Positions 1 through 9,967 are shown, numbered from the stretch's first letter. The stretch: DNA of 64,000 nucleotides from Antedon mediterranea (GCF_964355755.1 NC_092673.1:27225001-27289000), one strand, 5' to 3'. Translations and numbers: made by a program. Notes: generated by a model not told the origin, from the sequence alone.

Positions 1-131
1 TTATGCCCTCTTATGGTAGAAAAGTCACAACATACCACCGTTACCATTTCTTTTCTATATGAATTTTTTTTCATCTATCAATTTGGAAATAAGTGCTGTT
101 TATTTTTGTAACAAACAATTTTTGATTGCAG
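1..131. other. AT-rich flank, probable intron end
   Basis: AT-rich sequence with no open frame of note. It ends in a T-rich stretch and TTGATTGCAG at 122-131, which fits a plus-strand splice acceptor. No other feature is visible. Confidence 0.3.
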
Positions 132-225
132 TGTTTCAAACACAAGAATACCTCATCTGTGCACCAAAGGGTTACATCTTGAGGGTGTACCTGCTGATCA
201 CCCATTAACAGCCCAGTTGGACTAA
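132..225 (+). CDS. Possible terminal coding exon, frame uncertain
   Basis: A T-rich tract and GCAG end at 131, which is the shape of a 3' splice site. The following ~90 bases are more GC-balanced than their surroundings. Two frames stay open for 24-30 codons. One (codons from 133) ends at TAA 223-225 with a peptide ending DHPLTAQLD. The other (codons from 134) ends at TAA 206-208 and contains APKGYILRV, faintly like a CUB-domain strand. I cannot choose between them and do not recognise the gene. The upstream part would lie outside the window. It could equally be non-coding. A candidate poly(A) signal lies at 986-991. Confidence 0.2.
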
Positions 226-299
226 CTTGTCAATTTCTTATTACATTAAATTGGTTTAGTGATAAATGAAAGAACAACAGTATTATTGAGTGTTAAGTT

Positions 300-425
300 C
301 ACGCCGATTACCTTAAGTTCACAGCGTGGGAAATCAGTATCAATTGAACCAGGACACAGTGGTCACCAAAATAATCACGGACATGCGCTACCAGGCCTGT
401 GCGCTACCATTGAACTCCTTCGGTT
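300..425 (-). repeat. tRNA-derived SINE-like head
   Basis: On the minus strand TGGTAGCGCA (384-393) resembles a Pol III A box, and GGTTCAATTG (341-350) resembles a B box about 35-45 nt downstream. This is the spacing of a tRNA-derived SINE head. No cloverleaf acceptor stem is evident, so it is not a functional tRNA. The limits are approximate, and a second TGGTAGCGCA copy sits just upstream on the minus strand. The alternative is a chance match in 3' UTR sequence. Confidence 0.3.
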
Positions 426-985
426 GTGACAAATTTGTATTCGTGATGAAAAAATGATTTTTAAACTCTGGCATTAATACAAACAATTACTATTTCATCT
501 AAATTGCTCCAAAGTCAATGACATTGATTTTAAATTAATTACTTTAAATAAACACTAACAAAAATATTATTTATTGTATACACTTGTAACTGCAAATTGG
601 GCAGGGCATATACACTATCAATAGGCCTTGTCCTATTTTCTGCAGAATACATTTAATTTACACATTTTCACAGATTTCCATCTTTTTCACCATTTATAAA
701 TCAATTAATTTTGTTTTTGATATACCTGTAAAATTATATAAACCCATTATTTGGAATGAAATAAACAAGGATTTCAGAGAAATTGACCAATTATTTGCTT
801 AGTCTTAGATCTGTACATCAATTAATCTTAAAATCAAATGCACTAAAATACCATACTGTATTTTTAATTATAATTATTCTATAGTGATAGTACCGTATTT
901 GTACAAATTTAGCATTTTCCCGAGAGAACCTTCCTTTTGACAAAGAATATTATAAATAACAATTGTGCTATCCTTATCTTTTATC
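426..985. other. AT-rich sequence without a recognisable gene
   Basis: Strongly AT-rich with many stops in all frames. It contains incidental AATAAA hexamers but no repeat or open frame that I can support. It could be 3' UTR of the candidate exon at 132-225 or plain intergenic DNA. Confidence 0.4.
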
Positions 986-991
986 AATAAA
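986..991 (+). terminator. Candidate poly(A) signal AATAAA
   Basis: AATAAA in the context TCAATAAAGCAG, followed within about 40 nt by a T- and GT-containing stretch. This is compatible with a cleavage/polyadenylation site for a plus-strand transcript. Such hexamers are common by chance in AT-rich DNA. Confidence 0.2.
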
Positions 992-1189
992 GCAGCATTG
1001 ACTTTCTAACAAGTGTTCATTATTTAGTATTTTAGTTTTTGTTAAATATATTTAACTATAAGTTAAATAATTGATTGTCAGGATTCATACTTCAGGTAGA
1101 TTATCCTATAAATCAGCACGCTAGGCAATACTATTCACACCATTGGAAATTATCAATTCACAGTTCAAAGTTATAAAAAGATTTAAAAA

Positions 1190-1287
1190 TCATTATACCA
1201 TCTGTTCCTGATGCTCGTTATTTTTTCTTTTGTCTGTTTGTTATTTTAATGTTGAGCATCAAATAAATTCAATCAATCAATCAATAA
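1190..1287 (+). repeat. Retroelement-like 3' tail with (TCAA)n
   Basis: The sequence ends in AATAAATTCAATCAATCAATC, a poly(A)-signal-like hexamer running into a 4-bp microsatellite. Short microsatellite tails after AATAAA are typical of 3' ends of CR1/L2/RTE-type non-LTR retrotransposons. The upstream element is too short or decayed to assign, and the 5' limit is arbitrary. Confidence 0.35.
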
Positions 1288-2473
1288 TACAACAAGGTCA
1301 GGAGATTTTTTTGTGATTAGAGACATAGGTTGTCATTCCCTTAATAAAGTACATGAACCAATATACAGTACTGTCATTACTAGTATTAAGCAACATCTCA
1401 CAAGATTTCAATTATACAAAAAGTAGTATTGTAGTTTTAAATTCTAGTTGTTATGCAACTAAAGATGCTATAAATGTAATTAACTAGAGTCTGAACTCCA
1501 CTGAAAGTTGAACAAAAATACATATTTATTTATTCTCAGATACATGTGATTCTTCACTATTTTTATATACAGATATGCATAGTTCCTGTTGTTAGTTCAC
1601 TTTCTATAAACTCTAGAAATAGATTCATTTGTACTGTTGGAACATTAAAGGGTTTAGGCATATTTTTATACATATTATCAGACCTTTAAAAATGTAATTT
1701 TCAATATACCTTTGATCCAAGAATTATTATATTATTTACTATTGATAATGTTGTTGTTATGTCAAAATGAGTTTCTATAAAGTGCAGTAAGCAATGCTCT
1801 CATATAAAAATTGTTGTCGCCAATTATAGTAGACCGCAAATCAAACTACCCATGCGGTCTGCCTCTTCTCCGATACTGCCCTTATCAGCAGACCATCGGA
1901 TACCATAGTTGTTTTAGAATTAAATGTCTAATTTACTTTGTAAGTTATTTAATGGATTTATGTCTGATAAAAGCTATGGTTACTATAAGCATATATAATA
2001 TTAGAACGGGCAAATCCTACAAAACATACCGGGTACTGGATCGAGGATGGTGTATTAAATCATTTTTCCTCCATGGTGTAATGTTAGGTGAAATGTTGTA
2101 TTTGTGCTATGAACCCTCAGACATGGAGAGCTTGACTGATGTATATTCCCACAGTCTCAGAGGCAAAGTAATCTGGATGGTAGTTTAATTATAAGCCAGT
2201 GCATGACCAGGACAATACAGTGATGAACAACGATATGAATACAGTATACATACCATAGGCACGATATCTGAATCATAGAACAGTCCCTACAAATGGATTA
2301 TGACAGTAATCTCAATGAAGATCGCATTGCTTCTGATGAGAAAACTAGCTATGAGAAAATAATGGAATGTGCACGAACGATTCAAATTTACTTCCTAAAC
2401 AAATTGCTGGGTTTAAAAATGTGTGACATCTCAAACAAATTATTATTTGATATATACTACATATTGTTTGAAG
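1288..2473. other. AT-rich flank, no supported gene
   Basis: No convincing gene. Two open frames of about 60-125 codons (1811-2188 and 2293-2487, plus strand) have no recognised domain, and the first lacks an early ATG. A perfect 8-bp inverted repeat, AGACCGCA / TGCGGTCT, lies at 1831-1838 and 1853-1860. The second frame runs into the stem-loop at 2474 and may be part of a decayed retroelement. Confidence 0.35.
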
Positions 2474-2524
2474 GTTTTCACTCCTGAGGACGATCAAAGC
2501 ATATTGATCGAAACGTCGAGAAAC
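2474..2524 (+). other. Stem-loop with hammerhead-like core motifs
   Basis: The sequence shows CTGAGGA (2484-2490; fits CUGANGA), a 7-bp stem CGATCAA (2491-2497) / TTGATCG (2504-2510), then AAAC and GTC (2511-2517). A possible closing helix has CTC 2481-2483 with GAG 2518-2520, and GTTT 2474-2477 with AAAC 2521-2524. Order and elements resemble a type I hammerhead with almost no stem III, a layout known from Penelope-like retroelements, where dimers are the active form. The problem is that the G before AAA is needed both for the stem and as catalytic G12. It may be a conserved repeat-element stem-loop rather than a ribozyme. Confidence 0.3.
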
Positions 2525-3504
2525 TCAACAGTTCTTTTCAGAACTAACATATGTTGTGTAATGCAAACTTTATATCAACAAAGATATATACTGTATTAAT
2601 ATTGAAATTGTACTATGGCTGCAATTCATTTAAGTTTATCATGAAGGGCCTGAGAACTAATGGTCTTTCTTTCATAGGGGCCGTGCACATACAAAAAATA
2701 TAATTTTTAATTATTACACAGGAAAAAAAGAAGTTAAATAATTGTTTAGATCCAAGTGAATGACTATTCCGTACGTGACAAAATTGTTTTTTTATATTTT
2801 TTTATCGGGGGAAAAAGGTCGTACACAACTAGAACACACTGTTGGAATTGACACAGTAGACTTCCCATAATATGATGATGTCCATTCTTTCTATTAAATG
2901 AATAAATGGTTGCTAATTATTGATAAGTAGTCTAGATGCAGGGCAGGGCAATCCTAACTCTGAAATCTGTTCAAAGCTATAATTGTCTAAATTTCTATTA
3001 ACCTTTGTTCTATCAAGGACACTGGATTCATTGTTTAAAATCATACTTTTATCAGTAGGTCATAAAATATAAAAATTACAAAAGGATAGAGGTGTGAGAA
3101 AACAATAACCGAGGATTTAATTGCATGTGAGAAGGTAAGTCCGTAAATTCTGTTCTGTTCCACTGATTCTGAAATTGATTGAAAGTCAGGTATTTCAAAA
3201 TGAACACAATCAAAAGCTAATTATAAGAATTTATTTAACATTTTCACCCTTATCAAATTTTGGATTTTTTCTATTGATTGGCTATATTTTTTCTAGAAAT
3301 TGTTGTATTCTTTAAAAGAAATCCTCCCATTTATCAGACTCAAAATTGCATAGTTGGCCCTATTTTTTAAAAATCCTAAATCCTTAAAAATTGCATTTAG
3401 TACAGAATACCAATTGTTTTATTACCAATTTAAGTCATATTATCTATGAGAGTTTATACCACCAACAAACACCAGGAACAATTATTAATATAGTAATCCA
3501 ATTT
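2525..3504. other. AT-rich flank, nothing recognised
   Basis: No open frame, RNA gene or clear repeat that I can support. Low-complexity A/T runs only. Confidence 0.4.
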
Positions 3505-3592
3505 ACACTATATCACACACTATATCACACACTATATCACACACTATATCACACACTATATCACACACTATATCACACACTATATCACACAA
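3505..3592. repeat. 12-bp minisatellite, about 7 copies
   Basis: Seven near-perfect tandem copies of ACACTATATCAC, followed by a partial copy. The period is a multiple of three, so one frame reads LYHT repeated, but there is no other sign that it is coding. The uniform copies indicate recent slippage or unequal exchange. Confidence 0.9.
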
Positions 3593-4492
3593 CAATGTAG
3601 AAAAGTTTAACAACTTGTGGAGTGACATTTCTGTGATCATAACGAATGGTTCCACATGTCTGTCCTTTTGTCATCCAACGTATTCATTACAAGGTATTCA
3701 TTATTAACAGAATTTATTATTGAAAAGACTGAGTGATTATAGACAAATGATTTGCTACAAAACAGCAGAGATCCGATGGAGGATTGGCAACGAAGCATAC
3801 AGCTAAAGTATAAGCTAATTCAACTGCATAATGGGGCGTGCAATATAAATTGACAGTGAAAGATACACCATTGAGTCAACATGAATAAACCTGTTGTAGA
3901 TTCAAGATTCATATCAACTATTTAATTTAGAAAATGTGTTATTATCTCTTCCCACCTAAACCGTAAAGACCTGTGAAGTACAGTAATTGCTATTAAAAAA
4001 TGAATTTATTGTATTTGTTCACAATTCTTGATGTGAGATGTATGAACTTTTAACACATGGTTTTTAAATACTATTTTTGAAGAAGAAAATAGACTACAAT
4101 ACTAACAAGAATGAGAACATTTTTTGTTATACAGTGTATTACAATAATTATATTGAGGATATATGTGCATTTTTTCTACAATTTGACTAGAACATAGAGC
4201 AAGAACAACAATTAAAAACACATTTAAAAAAATTTTAATAAAAAATTGTCCTGTTTTGTATCAACATGTTAAAATAAACATCAATATGACTACACTTTTA
4301 TTTTTCTTAACTGGCTACCCGTCACAAGTTTTTTTGGAGGGAGACTTTGAAGTTGTGTTAAATTTTAATTAGAGTTTTTGCCTCTTTATTATTAATACTT
4401 AAATATTTATTTTGTTACCTTAAAAGTAAAAAAAGAAATAAATTGATTTTATTCAGTTCTCTTTTTAAAAAAATGAAAAGAAATCGCACAGG
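3593..4492. other. AT-rich flank, nothing recognised
   Basis: No supported gene or repeat. A/T homopolymer runs and scattered AATAAA only. Confidence 0.4.
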
Positions 4493-4598
4493 GGAAAAAT
4501 GACTTGATCTTATCTGAAATATCTAAAACAGTTTAAACCATCTAAGGAAAAATGACTTGATCTTATCTGAAATATCTAAAACAGTTTAAACCATCTAA
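4493..4598. repeat. 53-bp tandem duplication, two copies
   Basis: A 53-bp block starting GGAAAAATGACTTGATC is repeated immediately at 4546, and the copies appear identical. It is a simple recent tandem duplication with no coding sign. Confidence 0.9.
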
Positions 4599-5131
4599 AC
4601 TAAATACTGTATGTTCAAATTAAACATTATACAGACAGTCTTATTGCAGCAAGGCTAATCCAGGAACTTTGCAAATGAAACAATGCCAACAATAATTATA
4701 TGAATTCTGTGGTTTTTTTTGTATAGTACTGTAATCCCTGATAGTCACTTTGTATGCTGATGTACTATTTTACAAAATGGAGATGAGCATTGTAGTATTC
4801 TGTATATAGGTCACATCCAAGGATGTTTAGCAGGTGATGATACCACTTTAAAATTGGAACAAAAGTCATTTATTAATACACAAATAGAATGTAAATATTT
4901 ATCAAAATATAACCCATAGTTACCACTTTCCTATAAATGTATTATATTTAAAAGGATTGATTTTATTAATTATTATTTTCTTAAAGATGTATTGTCCCCT
5001 CAAAAACATGAAAAATGAAGATTAATTAAATCAGACTTTGAATAGGTTATTTTGAAGTTTTACACTTTTAAACACATAATGTTTTCACTTATAAAATAAC
5101 ATAATAAATGGTTAAATTCAACCAAAAATCC
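4599..5131. other. AT-rich flank, nothing recognised
   Basis: No supported gene, RNA or repeat is visible. Confidence 0.4.
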
Positions 5132-5148
5132 ATTGGCTGGCAGCCAAT
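5132..5148. other. Perfect palindrome with inverted CCAAT motifs
   Basis: ATTGGCTG, a single G, then CAGCCAAT: an 8-bp inverted repeat with a 1-nt centre, carrying CCAAT on both strands. It lies about 1.2 kb inside the gene that starts at 6334 on the minus strand. It may be coincidental; no other promoter sign surrounds it. Confidence 0.45.
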
Positions 5149-6257
5149 TTGACAATTTTTTTGCTTTAAATTACAGTTTTTTCAGGTAAATAAATTTTGT
5201 TTGGATCCAATTTTTGGTCAAAGTGGATAACTATTATGTGAAATTAAAATGGCATATTCAACAACAAAAATGTAACAATTATTTTTCAGGCGGACACTAT
5301 CTTTAAAATAAACATAAGGTTAAAAAGTACACAGCATGGTCATAGGTGTATAATATGATCATGCTTAAAAGTTAAGTACATCAACTTACAATTATCTCTT
5401 CGTTATGTTTTCATAGCTACTGAGCGTAACTGATGCTAATCCATGCTAACTTAATAGTCATCAATAATTGGTTTCTGCTTAAACTTTTAATCAAACACTA
5501 ATAGATTTAAAGTTGATGTTAGTAATTTAAATCCAGTAATACAACAATGGTCCAAGTGTACAGTTTCTAAGTAAATATTCCAGATTACTAAAACCCTATA
5601 CCATGTGGTGGTATTATTATATTGAGCATTTGTTGTTTGTAGTTATTAGTATGATATACAGTAGTTCTAGTTATATTGGTTAGTGAATCTCTATTATTCA
5701 TTAAAGAACAGTACATATTAACGTTCAGGGGTGTAGTTAAATCTAGAAAATGGGTGTCAAAAACAGTCATGGGTGGATGGAACAAGGTTTCCCCCAATCC
5801 CCTCTGCCCAGCACAAATCCTTTAACATGTTTTTCATTTAATGAGTCAAACCTCAATATCAAAGCAGATGTAGGCCTAATAAATTGAGATTGATAGGCCT
5901 CCCTAATTGTATTAAAAAATGAGTTGATTTTCAAGTTTGTGAAAGAAAGTAAACACTATTTATGACAACAATAGGGCCTATATACTCAATATATGTAAAC
6001 GCTTATTCTTCTAATTTCTAAATATTTTATCTATTTATTTTATTTTACTACGAGACGTGAAAATACTATTGGGAGGTTTACATCTACACTCTCACTTGTA
6101 CCATCCATGGACCCATAACTATATAATAGGTCCAAGCTGGTACATTGTAATTTGTCAAATAAACAAAACAGTATATTCTGTAGTGTAGCATGGCTGAACT
6201 GTCACTGTCAAAATCGAATTATTATATATCAAGACAAAACGTAATATAGCCTACTCA
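5149..6257. other. Probable first intron of the minus-strand gene
   Basis: This stretch lies downstream of the splice donor at 6258 and should belong to intron 1 of the minus-strand gene. I could not identify the second exon. Around 5724-5815 there is a more GC-rich patch that reads like a decayed dispersed repeat, but I cannot name it. Confidence 0.3.
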
Positions 6258-6258
6258 C
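6251..6258 (-). other. Splice donor GTGAGTAG
   Basis: On the minus strand the exon ends ...GTTG and the intron begins GTGAGTAG, an excellent match to the GTRAGT metazoan donor. It splits the codon after its first base (phase 1). Confidence 0.6.
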
Positions 6259-6334
6259 CAACATCGTCGTTTTGTTGGCTGGAAATTAAATTGAAGCACA
6301 CAAAAAGAATGAATAAAGTCAGTTCCCCTCTCAT
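6259..6334 (-). CDS. First coding exon: signal peptide of a secreted or membrane protein
   Basis: Reading the minus strand from ATG at 6334-6332 gives 25 codons plus one base. The peptide begins MRGELTLFILFVCF and continues to QQNDDV. It has a short charged N-terminus, a hydrophobic core of about 12-14 residues, and a polar stretch after ISS, so signal peptidase cleavage near residue 19 is likely. The exon ends at 6259 and is followed by GTGAGTAG (6258-6251), a consensus splice donor. The intron is phase 1, common in genes built from extracellular modules. A TATA-like box lies about 220 bp upstream. A short upstream ORF overlaps the start. The mature domains are not in this exon and I found no later exon, so the protein cannot be named. 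Confidence 0.6.
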
Positions 6335-6351
6335 CTTGAAAAGTTTTCCAT
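6331..6351 (-). CDS. Six-codon upstream ORF overlapping the main start
   Basis: On the minus strand an ATG at 6351-6349 opens a frame of six codons that stops at TGA 6333-6331. That stop overlaps the main ATG (6334-6332) as ATGA in another frame. Overlapping uORFs of this kind can lower or re-initiate translation of the main frame. Whether the transcript includes this ATG depends on the unverified start site. Confidence 0.3.
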   Translation of the reverse strand: MENFSR

Positions 6352-6552
6352 AAAAAATACAAGAAAATTCCAAAATAAAAGCCCCAATCCCTGCAAAAGT
6401 ACGAGGTCCTTGGTACACACCACCACACTTAAGATTGAAGGAAGCCTTTGAACTACCGCGACACGGTGGTCACTGTTTTGGGCAAAACCATTATTTCGTT
6501 CTTTCACGTTGTGGTAAATAAAAGTTCAAACAAAATACTTGAAAGTCGGGCA

Positions 6553-6559
6553 TTTTATA
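6553..6559 (-). promoter_or_regulatory. TATA-like box TATAAAA
   Basis: TATAAAA on the minus strand, flanked by CACT and TGCCCG. It lies about 220 bp upstream of the signal-peptide ATG, giving a predicted start near 6525 and a 5' UTR of about 190 nt. The position is sensible, but the motif alone is weak evidence in AT-rich DNA. Confidence 0.35.
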
Positions 6560-6931
6560 AGTGGAGCATTATATTGTCTAGAAGTGGACATCATAAAAGA
6601 TAAATAAATGGGCGGATTTTGATGACAATTTAAATTAGAAGAAATAAAAACATTTTTATGTAAAACACAAATTTAGATAATGGAATCGTCCAATACAAGG
6701 TTAGTGTAATTTGAATGAGGGATACGAGGGATATGTTCACCCACACGGCGTAAGCCTTGCTTACTTACCGCATAGAGATATGCTTACCGGAGTGAGGATT
6801 TCTTAATACATTGTTGCCAAAGCATGCAATATTCTTTCGATTACGATATTTCAACAGAACAAAATTATAAAATACAAACAGCACGAGAGCCACACACAAA
6901 AGCCTAATTTTAATATGTTTACAATTCATAA
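6560..6931. other. Upstream region between promoter and array
   Basis: About 370 bp with no gene or repeat that I recognise. It ends in AATTCATAA, directly abutting the first CTAG of the array. It shows no similarity to the array units, so the boundary is sharp. Confidence 0.5.
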
Positions 6932-8456
6932 CTAGACATGTAACTCGTCACTTTGACGAGTTTGGTTATCCGCCGCGCAAGTGGTGCAACATTAACATTA
7001 AGGGGATAGGTTGAGGACAAAAGGAAGTGTTCACGTTGGCATTATGACCTGAACTGAAGAATATGATATGTTGTTATTGCTGAAATTTATTGTTTAAATT
7101 CATATATACTGTAGTATACACAGTATAATCTGTATCCATATCACATACAGTGTAGAATAGGTGAAATTACGGGACCCGCTATTTATTGCAATTTTTAACA
7201 TGTTGACGGTTTTAAAATGAAACGCGAAGGTAGCAATTCCGAAAGGAAATTATCTCAGCAACAACGTATTAGCATGTAGAAGAAATTTGAATACGTGAAA
7301 TATTGATGCGCGCTCGTTTAAATGTAATGAATTATGACGCAAAAGATGAAAATACGACCTTTTTTATTTAACTGGCCATATGATGACGTCACAACATCCG
7401 ATTGGCAACATTTTTACATAATTTCGTATCTACAGTCCAATAGCTTCCAGAAAAAGTTTTAATCGTGATTATCACATTTTATTCTTACGAGCTATAACAG
7501 ATTAAAATTTACTGTAAAGATGAAATTAATGCCACACGTGATTTAAATTTTTAAGCACGATGACGTAAAAAAAATTAAAATATTTTTAACTCATGCGAAA
7601 GATAGTTGATTGACCTAGACAATATCAAAATCGGGGTGAAAATGGAAAACGAATAAGTGGAGATGCGCTCTATTCAATGTGATGAGCTATGACGAAAGAT
7701 ACAAAATCCTAAATTTTATATTTGCGTGGCCATACGATGACATCACAATGTCCGGTTAGCCATATTAATACCTGATCCAATATCTACAACTCATCTACTT
7801 CCAGAAAATGCCATCCACAAAAAGTTGACCGTTTAGTTTAGAAATTACGACTGTTTTAAAAAAGGCATATTTTAAACGAATTTTTTAACGTTTTCATAAA
7901 AAACGCGCGCAAATTGTCCAATTCGACGTGCTCGTATGACGTATCTTTAAGTCAAAATTGTTTAAAATTTGGTAAAATTACTAGAAAAGGCTGGAAAAAC
8001 ATAAATCACGCGAAAAAAATACGTTTTCAATGCTACGTGCGCTCCGCACACGTAAAAATGTGCGCATGCGTGGGAATTTTTGACATGCTTAAACCGACAT
8101 GAAACGCGTAGAAAGTTGATTAGAAATTAATTTTGCGCATTTTGAAATTTTAAATGCGCGTGCGCGCGTAACTTTGTGTAAAACACGCAATTTTTTTTCA
8201 ACAGAAGGTTAGCGCATGATATAAATTAAACTTTTGCAAAGTTTCACTTTAAAATGTTATTTGGTTTTCGACATATGTTAAATACGAGAAAATCGTTAAA
8301 TCGCGCGTACGTCACGTTGCGCGATTGTAAACATCATGAAAAGCTTCGCTTGACGACGTTACATAAATGTCAAAATGTTAACATAGTTAACAAAATGTTA
8401 TGTTTGCAAGTTTTAGAGAAAAGCGTTACACAAAAATCATACAGAAAGAAAGAAGA
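6932..8456 (-). mobile_element. Array unit 1 (family A'), left edge of array
   Basis: Helitron-like unit of 1,525 bp. Head: CTAG, hairpin AACTCGTC-ACTTT-GACGAGTT, box GGTTATCCGC, then the A'-specific segment CGCGCAAGTGGTGCAAC. It is nearly the same as unit 29. TGACG-type cores fall at 7204, 7384, 7561, 7738 and 7937; two are degenerate. There is no end cassette. It joins unit 2 as GAAGA|CTAG, on the minus strand an exact CTAG-TC fusion. This is the only unit whose left neighbour is non-array DNA. Confidence 0.8.
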
Positions 8457-8895
8457 CTAGACATGAAACTCGTCACTTTGACGAGTTAGTTATCCGCACG
8501 ACAAACGCCACGAGCACGTCATACGTTGGAATATTGCACACGGAAAAAGATTATGGCATTATGACCTGAACTGAAGACTATGATATGTTGTTATTGCTGA
8601 ATTCTATTATTTTGATTCATATATAGTATACACAGTGTAATCTGTATACATATCACATACAGTGTAGAATAGGGGAAATTACGGGACCCGCTATTTATTG
8701 CAATTTTTAACATGTTGACGGTTTTAAAATGAAACGCGAAGGTAGCAATTTTGGAAGGAAATTATCTCAGCAACAACATATTAACGTGTAGAAGAAATTT
8801 GAATACGTGAAATATTAATGCGCGCTCTTTTAAATGTAATGAACTATGACGCAAAAGATGAAAATACGACTTTTTTTATTTAACTGGCCATATGA

Positions 8896-9258
8896 TGACG
8901 TCACCACATCCGATTGGCAAAATGTTCACATGATTTTGTATCTACATTCCAATAGCTTCAAGAAAACGTTTTAATCGTGATTATCACATTTTATTCTTAC
9001 GAGCTATAACAGATTGAAATTTACTGTAAAGATGAAATTAATGCCACACGTAATTTAAATTTTTAGGCATGATGACGTCATAAAAATTAAAATATTTTCA
9101 ACTCATGCTAAAGATAGTTGATTGACCTAGACAATATCAAAATCGGGGTGAAAATGGAAAACGGATAAGTGGAGATGCCCTCTATTAAATGTGAGGAGTT
9201 ATGACGAAAGATACAAAAATCCTAAATTTCATATTCGCGTGGCCATACGATGACGTCA
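8896..9258. promoter_or_regulatory. Phased CRE-like TGACGTCA sites (example in unit 2)
   Basis: Perfect TGACGTCA palindromes lie at 8896, 9073 and 9251. A TGACGG lies upstream near 8715 and TGACGT cores at 9450, 9608 and 9841. The first steps are about 177-181 bp. The same spacing occurs in other A units, and in C units at 24011 and 24189. TGACGTCA is the CREB/ATF site; whether these bind anything is unknown. Confidence 0.6.
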
Positions 9259-9666
9259 CAATGTCCGGTTAGCCATATTAATGCATGATCTGATATCTAC
9301 AACTCATCAACTTCCAGAATATGTAATAAAAATAATTTTTACCATTTAGTTTAGAAACTACGATTGTTTAAAAAAAGGCTTAATTTTGACGAATTTTTGA
9401 AGTTTTTCATCAAACAAGCTCGCAAATTATCATATTCTACGTGCTCGTATGACGTAATTTGAAGTCGAAATTATTTAAAAGTTGGTAAAATTACTAGAAA
9501 AGGCTGGAAAAACATAAATCACTCGAAAAAATGACGTTTTTAACGCTACGTGTGCACCACGCGCGTAAAAATTTGCGCACGTGTGGGAATTTTTGACATG
9601 CTCAAAATGACGTGAAACGCGTATAAAGTTGATTAGAAATTGATTTTTCGCATTGGAAAATTTTAA

Positions 9667-9683
9667 ACGCGCGTGCGCGCGTA
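9667..9683. other. Alternating purine-pyrimidine tract (example in unit 2)
   Basis: Seventeen bases of strictly alternating A/G and C/T dominated by CG and CA steps (ACGCGCGTGCGCGCGTA), inside AT-rich DNA. Such tracts favour Z-DNA. An equivalent tract is present in nearly every A-, B-, C- and D-type unit just left of GTAACTT. Confidence 0.7.
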
Positions 9684-9967
9684 ACTTTGTGTAAAACATG
9701 CCATTTTTAGTGCACAAAAAGTTAGCGCATGATATAAATTAGACTTTTGCTAAGTTTCAATTTAAATTGTTATATGGTTTTCGATCTATGTTAAATACGC
9801 GAAATTCATAAAAACGCGCGTAAGTCATGTTGCGCAACTCTGACGTCATTCAATTATAGGAAAGCACAACTTCACGTGATTGCCCATATGTTGACAAAGT
9901 TATAAAATGTTAACTTTACACGTTTTAGAGATACGCTCTGCACAAAAATGACAGAAAGAAAGAAGAA

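Larger units (their letters stand above)
8457..9967 (-). mobile_element. Array unit 2 (family A), reference long unit
   Basis: Helitron-like unit of 1,511 bp without end cassette, useful as the family A reference. Head hairpin loop ACTTT runs directly into AGTTATCCGC, then CACGTG-CACGTCATACGTT. Two homologous blocks lie about 355 bp apart (for example around 8819 and 9174). The right part carries a GC-rich alternating tract at 9667-9683 and ends TGACAGAAAGAAAGAAG. Short open frames on both strands are by-products of the repeat. Confidence 0.85.

Noticed and set aside
1811-2188. 125-codon plus-strand open frame
   Set aside because: It starts at TTG, the first ATG comes much later, no domain is recognisable, and no clear splice sites bound it. 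I could not support it as a gene.
3391-3600. Repeat protein (LYHT)n
   Set aside because: It is the translation of a 12-bp minisatellite with no coding context.
5588-5797. 69-codon minus-strand open frame
   Set aside because: No recognisable domain, partly over what looks like a decayed repeat. I considered it as exon 2 of the minus-strand gene but saw no convincing acceptor and donor pair.
9475-9717. Minus-strand open frame of about 80 codons (KLRAHARLKF...) repeated in many units
   Set aside because: It overlaps the GC-rich alternating tract where stops are rare, and the opposite strand is open too. It is frameshifted or broken in many units. It follows the repeat rather than being kept as a protein.
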